A model generated the notes under the pieces. The model did not search any database, was not told the DNA's origin, and was given only the letters and a program-made list of their open reading frames with translations. From assembly GCF_005484805.1 (NCBI RefSeq), contig NZ_CP039432.1, forward strand, positions 3,658,001 to 3,722,000: a stretch of DNA of 64,000 nucleotides, given 5' to 3'. Numbering within the stretch: position 1 is the stretch's first letter; every line of letters starts with the position of its first letter. Below, in pieces: positions 45,755 to 55,482 of the stretch. Made by a program: the position numbers and the translations under genes. This DNA comes from Rhodococcus sp. SGAir0479. Its GTDB lineage: Bacteria > Actinomycetota > Actinomycetes > Mycobacteriales > Mycobacteriaceae.

Positions 45755-47404
45755 CTAGTCCGGAGCCGAGAGCACCACCTCTTGCCGCTTCACCTTTCCG
45801 GTCGCATTGCGCGGGAGCTCGTCCGTGGTCAGTGTCCATCGCGTCGGGACCTTGTACCGCGCAAGGCGTTCGGCGACGAACGACCGGAGTTCCTCGACGG
45901 ACACCGCATCGGGCTCCGGGACGACGACGACCGCGCAGACCTCCTCGCCCAGGTCGCCGTGCTCGGCGCCCAGCACGATGCACTCCCGCACGGAGGGATG
46001 TTCCATGAGCACGTCCTCGACCTCGGCGGGATAGACGTTCTCGCCACCGCGGAGGATCAGATCCGATCGGCGACTGCTGATTCGGAGGTATCCGTCCTCC
46101 ATGGTGCCGAGATCGCCGGTCCGCATCCAACCGGCGTCGTCGATCGCCGCCGCGGTCGCCTCGGGGTTGTTCCAGTAGCCCAGCATGACGAGCGGTCCGC
46201 GCAGGTAGATCTCACCCTCGACGCCGTCCGGTGCCGGTCTTCCGTCCTCGTCCCTGACCTCGACCCGCATCGTCGGCACCGCCCGGCCGACGGTGTCCGG
46301 GCGCTCGGCCAGGTCCGCGGCCGTGGCCAGCGTTGCCGCCGAGGAGGACTCGGTGAGACCGTACGTGGTGCCCAGGGAACGACCGGCCACCGGCAACGTC
46401 TGCCGCAACCGCTCCTTGAGGGCGGCGGACGACGGCGCCGAGCTGACCGAGATCGTCTGCAGCGACGACAGGTCGTAGGAGGACAGGTCGTCGTGCTCGA
46501 CGAGTCGGCTGATCATGGTGGGCACCGCCCCCCAGTTGGTGAGCCGTTCCCGCTCGATCAGGCGCAGGACGCGGTCGATGTCGAAACGGCCCGTGGTGAT
46601 CACCGCGGTGTCGCCGAACGCGAGCCGGGGCACCGCGAGATTGTGCAGCGCCGCGATGTGGAAGAGCGGGGTGGCCAGCAGGAACCGGCGGCCGCTCGGT
46701 GCACGTCCGAACTCGGCAGCCAACGCGTCGTTGAATCGGTGGAAGTCGACCGCCGCCACCATGTTCCGCTGTGAATGCGTCGCGCCCTTGGGGCGACCGG
46801 TGGTCCCGCTGGTGAAGAGGATGACCGCCGGATCGTCCTCGCCGACGTTCGGTCGCGGCAGGTCGACGCCCGGCCGCGACGTGGAGAGCGCAGGGATGTC
46901 CTCCTCGGTGGACAGGACCGGGACGTCCACGGCCCCCAGCAGCGCGCGGCGGGGGGCGTCCGCGACGATCAGGGCGGGTTCGGACAGTTCCACTCCGTAC
47001 TCGACCTCGCGGGCCGACCACAGCGAGTTCATCCCGACCGTGACGGCACCGAGCGCGGTGGCGGCCCAGAACGTCATGATCCATTCGGCATTGTTGGCCG
47101 ACAGGATTGCGACCCGATCGCCTTCGGCGATGCCGTACCGCGTCCGCAACTCGGAGGCGAGCGACGCGACCCGGTCGAGGTGTTCGGTGAACGTCAACCG
47201 CAGGTCGTCGCACACCAGGTACTCGGCGTCGCCGTACCGGGCCGAGTCGACCAGAATGCGGTGCAGGGACGGGTGCCTGTTGCGGAACACCGGCATGGCC
47301 GACCCGCGGACCTGTTCCTCGACGATCTCGAACGGCGCGCCCGGCGCGGTCAGTCGCGCGATGGCATCAGCGCGCGCATCGGAAGCGCGACGAAGGTCGG
47401 ACAT
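45755..47404 (-). CDS. Acyl-CoA synthetase (AMP-forming, FadD family)
   Basis: ATP-dependent CoA ligase of 549 residues. P-loop LFTSGTTGRPKGATHSQ near 196, TTYGLTESSSA, the hinge MRTGDLGTMEDGYLRISSRRSD and the C-terminal PRNATGKVKRQEV with the catalytic lysine. ATG 47404 (GGAAAGG 7 bases upstream) is preferred; an adjacent GTG at 47407 is in frame. Last gene of a run shared with the SDR and thiolase genes, a set that can activate an acid and take it through the end of a beta-oxidation cycle. Dehydrogenase and hydratase partners are not linked here. Confidence 0.91.
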   Translation of the reverse strand: MSDLRRASDARADAIARLTAPGAPFEIVEEQVRGSAMPVFRNRHPSLHRILVDSARYGDAEYLVCDDLRLTFTEHLDRVASLASELRTRYGIAEGDRVAILSANNAEWIMTFWAATALGAVTVGMNSLWSAREVEYGVELSEPALIVADAPRRALLGAVDVPVLSTEEDIPALSTSRPGVDLPRPNVGEDDPAVILFTSGTTGRPKGATHSQRNMVAAVDFHRFNDALAAEFGRAPSGRRFLLATPLFHIAALHNLAVPRLAFGDTAVITTGRFDIDRVLRLIERERLTNWGAVPTMISRLVEHDDLSSYDLSSLQTISVSSAPSSAALKERLRQTLPVAGRSLGTTYGLTESSSAATLATAADLAERPDTVGRAVPTMRVEVRDEDGRPAPDGVEGEIYLRGPLVMLGYWNNPEATAAAIDDAGWMRTGDLGTMEDGYLRISSRRSDLILRGGENVYPAEVEDVLMEHPSVRECIVLGAEHGDLGEEVCAVVVVPEPDAVSVEELRSFVAERLARYKVPTRWTLTTDELPRNATGKVKRQEVVLSAPD

Positions 47405-47440
47405 CACTACACCTTTCCGAGGAGGGATCGAGCGGGCCGA

Positions 47441-48264
47441 TCACCGAACGGTCAACTGGCCGCCGTCGACGTTCCAGGACTGGCCGCTGACCCAGGCCGC
47501 CTGGTCACTCGCCAGAAAGACGGCGGCCCAAGCGACTTCGCGGGGATCTCCGGCACGCCGCAACGGGATGTTGGCTTCGACGTACCGCTGCCAGACGTCG
47601 GCGGGCCAGTCGTCGAGGCGGCTGGTGGAGGTCACGCCCGGGCACAACGCGTTCACCCGGATGCCGGACGGCCCCAGTTCCTTGGCCATCGACGACGTCA
47701 ACGACTGCACCGCCGCCTTGGACGCGGCATAGGCCGCGGTGTTGGCGCCACCGAGCTTCCCGCCGATGGACGAGATGTTGACGATGCACCCGCCCGTGCC
47801 GCGCGCCTGCAGTGCGCGGGCGAAGGCCCGGCTCGTGAGGAAGGTGCCACGCAGGTTCACGCGCAGCACCCGGTCCCAGACCTCGACGTCGAGTTCGGTG
47901 ACCGGCACCCGATCACCGGCGCGCGCGGCGGCGGCGTTGTTGACGAGGATGTCCGCGCCGCCGAAGTCGTCGCGGACGCGGGTCAGCAGCGTGTCCACCG
48001 ACTGCTCGTCGGACACGTCCGTCACGATCGCGGCCGCCCGCCGGCCGAGCCCACGGATCTCGTCGGCGACCGATTCGATGTCGCGCCACCCGGCGGCCTT
48101 CTCCTCGTCGGTGTAACGGTCGGGGCTCCGGCCGGTGCCGGTCACGACGACGTCGCACCCGGCCCGCGCCAGTTCCACCGCGATCTCGCGGCCGATCGAA
48201 CGCATCCGACCGGCCCCGGTGACCACCGCGACCTTGCCATCGAATCCCGTGAGCTGTGCCGACA

Positions 48265-48265
<1 letters not shown>
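47441..48265 (-). CDS. Short-chain dehydrogenase/reductase
   Basis: NAD(P)-dependent oxidoreductase of 274 residues. It has the cofactor motif VVTGAGRMRSIGREIA with an insertion relative to the usual TGxxxGxG, DILVNNAAAA, the serine in NISSIGG, and the YAASK catalytic motif. The unusual GRSPDRYTDEEKAAGWRDIE stretch after strand 2 marks a subgroup of actinobacterial SDRs often next to acyl-CoA genes. The ATG overlaps the thiolase stop (TGATG). Role as a 3-hydroxyacyl-CoA dehydrogenase in this cluster is inferred from neighbours. Confidence 0.88.
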
Positions 48266-49491
<1,226 letters not shown>

Positions 49492-50712
49492 TCACTGGGT
49501 GGTAATCGCAGCGATCGAAATCTCGTTCTGGTCGCGGGTGCCGGCCGGACGCACGTGGGTGCGGTCGAGATCCCGGACGTCCCGCACCCCCAGCAGGGTC
49601 AGCCCGCGCTCGATCTCCTGGCGCAGAATCGTCAGCACGTGTTCGACGCCGCGGTCGCCCGCGACCGCCGTTCCGTAGAGACACGGCCGCCCGACGAGTA
49701 CCGCGTCCGCGCCGAGCGCGAGCGCCTTGATCACGTCTGTCCCCCGCCGGATTCCGCCGTCGAGCAGGACCTGCGCGCGCCCCGCCACGGCGTCCGCCAC
49801 CGCGGGCAACGCCGTGAGGGACGGTATCGCGCCGTCGAGCTGACGGCCGCCGTGGTTGGACACGACCACGCCGTCCACGCCGAGATCGACGGCGCGGACC
49901 GCGTCGTCGGGCCGCAGCACACCCTTGAGATAGAGAGATCCGTGCCAGTTGTCGCGCATCCAGGCCACGTCGTCCCAGTTCAGGCGGGACTGCACGAGAT
50001 GCCGCTCCTGGACCTCGATCGAGGCGAGCGCGGCCGTCACGCCGTTTCCGGACGCGAGGTTGCGGCCCCCGATCCGCCGGTGCCGGACCACGTCGTAGGC
50101 CCACCGTGGATGCCGGGCGACGTCGAGCAACCGGCGCGGGGTGAGCACCGGCGGGACGCCCATGCCTTCCCGGCGCTCGCCCTCCCGGTTTCCGACCGTG
50201 GGAACGTCGACCGTGACGAACAGGGACCGGAACCCCGCCGCCCACGCCCGGCGCATGAGCACCGCGGCCACGCCTTCGGAACCCGGGTACAGCTGGAAGG
50301 CGTGCTGCTCACCGGCCGCGTCCGCAATCTCCTCCAGCGACCACGTCGCCGCGGTGCTCACGACGCACCGGGTGCCCACCCGCTCCGCTGCCCGGATCGC
50401 ATCGAGGTCGCCGCTCCACCGGGTGAGTCCGTTGAATCCGGTCGGCGCGGTGAGCACCGGCATCGACACCGGAAGCCCCGCCACCCGGGTGGACAGGTCG
50501 TGGGTGTCGTGGCCGGCCAGGACGCTCGGCACCAGCCACCAGTCGTCGAACGCCGTTCGGTTGCCCGCCACGGTGCGCAGGTCGTCGGCGCCGCCCTCGA
50601 TGTACGACCAGACCATCCGCGGCACCGTGCGACTCGCGGCGCGGCGGTAGTCGTCGATGCTGAGGGGCTCTCCGGACGACCGCCACTGCCAGTCGAATCC
50701 GAAAGCCCTCAC
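49492..50712 (-). CDS. FMN-dependent alpha-hydroxyacid oxidase/dehydrogenase
   Basis: Oxidises an (S)-2-hydroxyacid (lactate, glycolate or mandelate type) to the 2-oxoacid; 406 residues. FMN/active-site motifs: PVLTAPTGFNGL, FQLYPGSEGV, VSNHGGRQLDG with the catalytic histidine near 287, and DGGIRRGTDVIKALALGADAVLVGRP. The GTG at 50712 overlaps the upstream 2-hydroxyacid dehydrogenase stop by four bases (GTGA), so both are co-translated. In this operon the substrate could be the hydroxyacid released by the dehalogenase-like enzyme or the product of the aldolase. YLKGVL replaces the usual lysine-containing segment with little change. Confidence 0.9.
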   Translation of the reverse strand: MRAFGFDWQWRSSGEPLSIDDYRRAASRTVPRMVWSYIEGGADDLRTVAGNRTAFDDWWLVPSVLAGHDTHDLSTRVAGLPVSMPVLTAPTGFNGLTRWSGDLDAIRAAERVGTRCVVSTAATWSLEEIADAAGEQHAFQLYPGSEGVAAVLMRRAWAAGFRSLFVTVDVPTVGNREGERREGMGVPPVLTPRRLLDVARHPRWAYDVVRHRRIGGRNLASGNGVTAALASIEVQERHLVQSRLNWDDVAWMRDNWHGSLYLKGVLRPDDAVRAVDLGVDGVVVSNHGGRQLDGAIPSLTALPAVADAVAGRAQVLLDGGIRRGTDVIKALALGADAVLVGRPCLYGTAVAGDRGVEHVLTILRQEIERGLTLLGVRDVRDLDRTHVRPAGTRDQNEISIAAITTQ

Positions 50713-51632
50713 TCGGACATCGCCACCCGGGATGCAGCGGCATACGCGGCGATCTTGCGCGCAGCCGCGGACCAGCACCGGTCGAGCACGTCACCGGTGA
50801 TGCCTGCAGCATGTGGCGTCAGCACGACGCCGGGCGCGCTCCAGAGCGGATGCTCGGTGGGCAGCGGTTCGGGGTCGGTGACGTCGAGGATCGCGGTCAC
50901 CCGCCCGCACTGCCCGAGCAGAGCCTCCGTGTCCACGAGTTCACCCCGTCCGGCATTGATCAGCACCGCGCCGTCCTTCATGGCCCCGAGGAACGCCCCG
51001 TCCACCAGGTGCATCGTCGAATCGTCCAGCGGCAGAGCCAGGATCACGACGTCCCGGTCACCGAGCGCGGCTCGGCCCTCCGCGAACTCCACGACGCCCG
51101 GTCGCGCTGTGCGTCCGACGAGGGTGACCGTGCAACCGAACGGCTCGAGCCGGCGACGGATGTTCGCACCGATGTCACCGGCCCCGAACACCAGTGCGGT
51201 GCTGCCGGAAAGGGTTCCGGTGCGGTGCGCCTCCCACTGCCGGTTTTGCTGCTTGATCCGGTAGCCGGAGAGATCGCGGACGTGGGCGAGCAGCTGCGCG
51301 ACGACCCACTCCGCGACCGCGCCGCCGTGGGCGTGGTCCGCATTGGACACGGCGACGCCGTCGGGCACGACGGGCGTCCACCGCTCGACGCCCGAGCTGA
51401 ACAACTGCAGCATGCGCAGCCGCGGCAACTGCGCGAACAGCGGTGCCGACTCCGCGGGGTCGAGGCGGTGCGCGACGAGGACCTCGGCCTCGCTCGCGCC
51501 GTCCGGCAGCTGTGGGCGCTCCGGGTCGTAGACGACCGCGCGCACGCGTGTCTCTCCCGCGACCGCGGACAGCCCACGTTCGTCGGGGACGAGCACCACC
51601 ATCGGTGTATCGGCCGAGTACGCCCGGGTCAT
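50709..51632 (-). CDS. D-2-hydroxyacid dehydrogenase (NAD(P)-dependent)
   Basis: Interconverts a 2-hydroxyacid and a 2-oxoacid; 307 residues. The cofactor motif is VFGAGDIGANIRRRL; the catalytic arginine lies in INAGRGELVD, the acid in DVTDPEPLP and the histidine in LTPHAAG. Length is typical of the glyoxylate/hydroxypyruvate-reductase-like group. The ATG overlaps the class II aldolase stop (ATGA) and its own stop overlaps the FMN oxidase start, so three enzymes of hydroxyacid chemistry are translated as one block. Confidence 0.9.
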   Translation of the reverse strand: MTRAYSADTPMVVLVPDERGLSAVAGETRVRAVVYDPERPQLPDGASEAEVLVAHRLDPAESAPLFAQLPRLRMLQLFSSGVERWTPVVPDGVAVSNADHAHGGAVAEWVVAQLLAHVRDLSGYRIKQQNRQWEAHRTGTLSGSTALVFGAGDIGANIRRRLEPFGCTVTLVGRTARPGVVEFAEGRAALGDRDVVILALPLDDSTMHLVDGAFLGAMKDGAVLINAGRGELVDTEALLGQCGRVTAILDVTDPEPLPTEHPLWSAPGVVLTPHAAGITGDVLDRCWSAAARKIAAYAAASRVAMSE

Positions 51633-52384
51633 CGCGGCCGCGACAGGATCTTCTGCGCGAGCACCGGATCGGCCCGCATCTCCTTGCGCACCGCGGCCTC
51701 CCAGAACCCGTGGAAGCCGTTGCCGTCGTTCTTCAACTGCCGGTCGAGCCACCAGTCCGGCAGCGACGTCTTGTCCGGCCCGCCCGCGACGCGCACCATC
51801 CACGCATTCTTGCACCGCTGCTCGAGCGCGACCGCGCGGAGAAAGACCGCCTTCGCGGTGTCGGCGATGACGAAGACGCCGTGCCCGCCCAGCAGCGCGC
51901 GGTCGGCGTCGCCGATGGCGCGGACCGCCTTCTCCGCGGCCTCCATGCTGTTGACGGCGCCGTCGTACTCGTCGACCAGGACCACCTCGCCGCCGCCCAG
52001 GCTCGAACTCTGGTCGTACGCCGGCGGCACCTCCTTGATGTCACCCCACACCGTGCCGTACTCGGAGTGGTTGTGCAGCGCCCACACCACCTCGGGTCGG
52101 GCGTTGTGCAGCGCGAGATGCAGCGGGATGCCGAGCGGCACCGGCCAGTCGCCCTCGATCAGGTTGCCCTGCAGATCGATCCGCAGCAGATCGTCCGGAC
52201 AGACCTCTTCCCACGTCAGCAGCCACGGGTTGCACAGCAGGGTGCCGTCGCCGAGGTTGTAGGTGATGTGACCGGCCAGATGGTCGCGGTACCCCTCGTT
52301 CCAGAGGGTGCGGCCGAGCATGACCATCTCCTCCCGGGCATCGAGTTCCGGAATCAGACGATCTGCGGTGGGTGTGAATTCCAA
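51629..52384 (-). CDS. Class II aldolase/adducin-family protein
   Basis: Zinc-dependent aldolase or decarboxylase-like enzyme of 251 residues. Metal ligands are visible in ALHNHSEYGTVW (His-x-His near 105) and LLGGHGVFVI (His near 165). It starts with GRTLWNEGYRDHLAGHITYNLGDGTLLCNPW, the fold's substrate-phosphate region, but without the usual phosphosugar loop, so a non-sugar substrate is likely. The ATG at 52384 has GAGGAGATAC upstream. First of three overlapping genes. Confidence 0.87.
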   Translation of the reverse strand: MEFTPTADRLIPELDAREEMVMLGRTLWNEGYRDHLAGHITYNLGDGTLLCNPWLLTWEEVCPDDLLRIDLQGNLIEGDWPVPLGIPLHLALHNARPEVVWALHNHSEYGTVWGDIKEVPPAYDQSSSLGGGEVVLVDEYDGAVNSMEAAEKAVRAIGDADRALLGGHGVFVIADTAKAVFLRAVALEQRCKNAWMVRVAGGPDKTSLPDWWLDRQLKNDGNGFHGFWEAAVRKEMRADPVLAQKILSRPR

Positions 52385-52406
52385 CGAAGTATCTCCTCTC
52401 GTGATG

Positions 52407-52424
52407 CGAGGCGTGATCGCCTCG
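52407..52424. terminator. Hairpin in the intergenic gap of the catabolic operon
   Basis: Perfect CGAGGCG / CGCCTCG stem with loop TGAT, between the dehalogenase-like gene and the aldolase gene. It may attenuate or protect the downstream transcript; there is no T tract. Confidence 0.4.
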
Positions 52425-52432
52425 GGTGACGC

Positions 52433-53305
52433 TCAGTCGAGTCCGCCGCACCGCCACGGTTCGAAGAACTCGGCGAGTGCGTGCACGACGTCGTCGGGCG
52501 AGTCGTCGATGAAGAAGTGGCCTCCCGGCACGGCGTGACCGGTGGCGTTGTGTGCAAACCGTTTCCAGACATTCAGCGGATGTTCCCGGCGGGTGAGCGG
52601 GCCGCGATCGCCCCACAACACCAGCACCGGGCAGGCGATCCGGCGCCCCGCGTCGAGTGCGTCGTGTTCGAGGTCGACGGACGCACCGGCCCGGTAGTCC
52701 TCGCACGTCGCATGCACCACCGCCGGATCCCGGAAGTAGGACTTGTAGTGCTCGACGTCGTCCGCCGACATCGAGCTGTCCGCCCCGCCCGCGAGACCGA
52801 GGACGTTGTCCATCCACGCCTCCGGATTCCCGTCGATCAGTTGCTCGGCCAGGGCGTGCGGCCGGATCAGGAAGAACCAGTGGAAGTACATGGTCGCCAG
52901 CTGCCGATCGGTGGTGGCGTAGACCTCCGAGGTCGGCAGGATGTCGAGCAGCGCGGCCTGCACCACCCGGTCCGGGTGATCGAGGCACATGCGGTGCACC
53001 ACCCGGGCACCCCGATCGTGACCGGCGACCGCGAATCGGCCGAAGCCCAGGGTGCGCATGACTTCCACCTGGTCGCCGGCCATCGCGCGCTTGGAGTACG
53101 TCGTGTGCGCGTCGTCGCCCACCGGCCTGCTGCTGTCGCCGTACCCGCGCAGATCCGTGGTCACGACCGTGAACCGATCCGCCAGGGCGTCCGCGACCCG
53201 CCGCCAGACGCGACCGGTCTGCGGGTACCCGTGCAGGAGCAGTAGCGGTGGACCCGAACCGGCCACCCGCGTGGCGATCTCTACTCCACCCACGTCAACG
53301 AGCAA
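52433..53305 (-). CDS. Alpha/beta hydrolase, predicted haloacetate (fluoroacetate) dehalogenase-like
   Basis: Protein of 290 residues that lines up with fluoroacetate dehalogenase along most of its length. Nucleophile Asp97 is in GHDRGARVVHR, with Arg98 and Arg101 where the family binds the carboxylate; the triad acid is Asp121 (LLDILPT) and the base His263 (PGGHFF). The halide pocket of the family (His, Trp, Tyr) is matched by His142-Trp143 (FHWFFL) and Tyr204 (DYRAG). Epoxide hydrolases share GHDxG but not this pocket. The start is TTG at 53305 with GAGGGG 7 bases upstream. Predicted reaction: haloacetate to glycolate plus halide. Activity on fluoride versus larger halides cannot be told. 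Confidence 0.82.
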   Translation of the reverse strand: MLVDVGGVEIATRVAGSGPPLLLLHGYPQTGRVWRRVADALADRFTVVTTDLRGYGDSSRPVGDDAHTTYSKRAMAGDQVEVMRTLGFGRFAVAGHDRGARVVHRMCLDHPDRVVQAALLDILPTSEVYATTDRQLATMYFHWFFLIRPHALAEQLIDGNPEAWMDNVLGLAGGADSSMSADDVEHYKSYFRDPAVVHATCEDYRAGASVDLEHDALDAGRRIACPVLVLWGDRGPLTRREHPLNVWKRFAHNATGHAVPGGHFFIDDSPDDVVHALAEFFEPWRCGGLD

Positions 53306-53316
53306 GCCGTTTCCCC

Positions 53317-54522
53317 TCAGCCTCGGGGCAGCACGATCTCGGGCAGCGGGTGGCGGTACAGCTTGGCGGCGTTCTCGCTGCACATCTTCCGCATCTCGTC
53401 GGCGGGGATGTCGCCCCAGTACTTCTCGAGGACGCTCTGGGTGTGCGGCCACGTGCCGTCGCCGTGCGGGTAGTCCGTCTCGAGCATGATGTTCTCGACA
53501 CCGATGACGTGGCGCAGCGCGATCGTGGACGGGTCGTCGAGCGTGCAGAACCAGAAGTTGCGGCGCAGGATGTCCGCCGGACGCTCGTCCCAGCCCAGGC
53601 CGTACCCGGAACGGTCGATGATGTTGTCCAGCCGGTCGATCAGCATCGGCACCCAGCCGATGCCGCCCTCGCTCATCGCGATCTTCAGCGTCGGGTGATC
53701 CTTGGGGTAGCCCGACCACAGCCACTCACTGCATGCGCCGAGCGACAGCTGGCCGAACATGGTGGCGCCCAACTGCAGTCCCGGCGCACCCTTCGGGTAC
53801 TGGTACATGCCCGAGCTGCCGACGTGCAGCGAGATCACGGTGTCGGTGTCGACACACGCCTGGATGATCGGATCCCAGTGATCGCGATCCCACAGGGACG
53901 GCAGGCCGATCGCGTGCGGACGCTCGGGGAAGGTCACCGACGTGAATCCCCGCGCGGCGTTGCGCTCGATCTCCTTGACGGCCTCGACCGGATCGGTGAG
54001 GTAGGTGATGCCGCCGGGAATCACGCGGGTCGGGTACTCGAGGTGCCACTCGTTGTAGAGCCAGTCGTTCCACGCACGCACCGCGGCGATGCCCACCTCC
54101 TTGTCGGAGGCGTGCGCGAACACCCGGCCACAGAAGCCGGTGATCTGGGACGGGAAGTTGAGCATCGCCCAGATGCCACCCTTGTTCATGTCCTTCACGC
54201 GCGCATGGATGTCGTAACAACCCGGACGCATCTGATCGAAACGGAAGGGCTCGTACTTCACGGACTCCTTGCGGCGTCCCGCGACGGCGTTCATACCCAC
54301 CTGGGAGTAGATGTTGCCGTCGAACTCCCAGACCTGCGAGCCGTCCTCACCTTCGAGGATCTTCGGGCCGCGATCCTTCAAGGAGGCGGGCATCCACGTG
54401 TCGAACAGGTGTGCCGGCTCGACCACGTGGTCGTCGACGGAGATGACCGTGTACTTGACCTCGGCCGGTTCGGGCTCGGGGTTGAACAGCTCGGGGTCGA
54501 GTTCCTGATTGACAGCCGTCAC
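53317..54522 (-). CDS. Metal-dependent amidohydrolase (amidohydrolase 2, ACMSD-like)
   Basis: TIM-barrel hydrolase or decarboxylase of 401 residues. It starts with YTVISVDDHVVEPAHLFDTWMP (D-x-H in place of H-x-H), has the mid-barrel His in VISLHVGSSG and the late acid in MLETDYPHGDGTWPHTQ. This subgroup is abundant in mycolate actinobacteria and mostly uncharacterised. GTG at 54522 with GAAGGAG about 7 bases upstream. First gene of the long minus-strand run, 11 bases before the dehalogenase-like gene, and divergent from an IclR gene, which probably controls it. Confidence 0.87.
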   Translation of the reverse strand: MTAVNQELDPELFNPEPEPAEVKYTVISVDDHVVEPAHLFDTWMPASLKDRGPKILEGEDGSQVWEFDGNIYSQVGMNAVAGRRKESVKYEPFRFDQMRPGCYDIHARVKDMNKGGIWAMLNFPSQITGFCGRVFAHASDKEVGIAAVRAWNDWLYNEWHLEYPTRVIPGGITYLTDPVEAVKEIERNAARGFTSVTFPERPHAIGLPSLWDRDHWDPIIQACVDTDTVISLHVGSSGMYQYPKGAPGLQLGATMFGQLSLGACSEWLWSGYPKDHPTLKIAMSEGGIGWVPMLIDRLDNIIDRSGYGLGWDERPADILRRNFWFCTLDDPSTIALRHVIGVENIMLETDYPHGDGTWPHTQSVLEKYWGDIPADEMRKMCSENAAKLYRHPLPEIVLPRG

Positions 54523-54573
54523 GGCGGGCTCCTTCGGAGATCACGGGCAACCGGCGATGGTTGCGCGAGCATG

Positions 54574-54599
54574 TATCACTATGTGATAGTGAGTATCAC
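54574..54599. promoter_or_regulatory. Three-half-site operator between amidohydrolase and IclR genes
   Basis: TATCAC (54574), GTGATA (54583) and TATCAC (54594) form two overlapping perfect inverted repeats sharing the middle half-site: spacers 3 and 5 bases. It is AT-richer than its surroundings and placed between divergent starts. Confidence 0.65.
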
Positions 54600-54618
54600 T
54601 TGCAGATACACCGTAGGA

Positions 54619-55353
54619 GTGATTCAGATCTCAGTCAAGACATTGGGCACTCTCGCGCGCGGTCTGCGCGTCGTCGAGGCGATCGCCGCCCACCAGCCGA
54701 TCGGGTTGACCGACCTCTCGCGCGTGCTTGACGAGGACAAGAGCGCGCTGCAACGTACGCTCGCGACCCTGCACGACGCAGGATGGATTCGCCCCCTGCC
54801 GGATTCGCCGCCCCGCTGGGAGGTCTCCGTCAAACCCCTGGTCGTGGCCGGACGCGCGTTGACGTCGTCACCACTCCCGATGCGGGCGCGACCGCTGCTG
54901 GGCTCGCTGCGGGATGCGACCGGGGAGACCGCACATCTGGCACTCCTCGACGAGTCGACGATCGCCGTGGTGGACGTCGCGGAGGGCAAGCAGATCGTGC
55001 GCACCACGCTTCAGGTCGGGCAGGTCCATCCGCCCGGGACCAGCGCGGCCGGGCGCGCCATCTGCGCGCAGCTGCCCCCCGCCGACCGGGAGAGCCTCGC
55101 GGTCGACTCCGGAGCGCTCCTCCCCGACGCCGAGTACGCCGAGATCCGCCGGCGCGGCTGGTCCCTGTGCGAGGGAGCCGTCCAGCCCGGTTCCACGAGC
55201 ATCGCCTCCGCGATCCTGGACGCGCACGGACTTCCCGTCGCCGCCGTGATCGTGAGCGGTCCCGACACTCGACTGACCCCGGACCGATACGCCGAGGTCG
55301 GGGCGCTGGTCCGCGACACGGCGGCCGAACTGGGGGACCTGCGCCGGCACTGA
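54619..55353 (+). CDS. IclR-family transcriptional regulator
   Basis: Predicted regulator of 244 residues. The winged helix (about 5-65) includes RGLRVVEAIAAHQPIGLTDLSRVL, LQRTLATLHDAGWI; the effector domain (about 80-240) has ETAHLALLDESTIAVVDVAEG, PPGTSAAGRAICAQL and RRRGWSLCEGAVQPGSTSIASAIL. GTG 54619 is chosen as the start nearest the fold; no good ribosome-binding site is present, so translation may be leaderless. An ATG at 54571 would put the operator inside the gene. It is divergent from the amidohydrolase gene and likely controls that operon. Confidence 0.86.
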   Translation: MIQISVKTLGTLARGLRVVEAIAAHQPIGLTDLSRVLDEDKSALQRTLATLHDAGWIRPLPDSPPRWEVSVKPLVVAGRALTSSPLPMRARPLLGSLRDATGETAHLALLDESTIAVVDVAEGKQIVRTTLQVGQVHPPGTSAAGRAICAQLPPADRESLAVDSGALLPDAEYAEIRRRGWSLCEGAVQPGSTSIASAILDAHGLPVAAVIVSGPDTRLTPDRYAEVGALVRDTAAELGDLRRH

Positions 55354-55482
55354 GAACTCCGTCCCGCGAACTTCCCCGTTGCCATCGTGACAATGAGCGT
55401 TGTATGGTTCAGCTAACAGTAACCAGCCGTCACACACAGATGGCCCGCCGCGACCGCGGCCGTGACAGAACGAGGGGTAGTC

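Noticed and set aside
53248-54618. Extension of the IclR frame leftwards over the amidohydrolase gene
   Set aside because: The extended part is His/Arg/Val-rich antisense sequence of the amidohydrolase; the winged-helix domain begins only after 54619.
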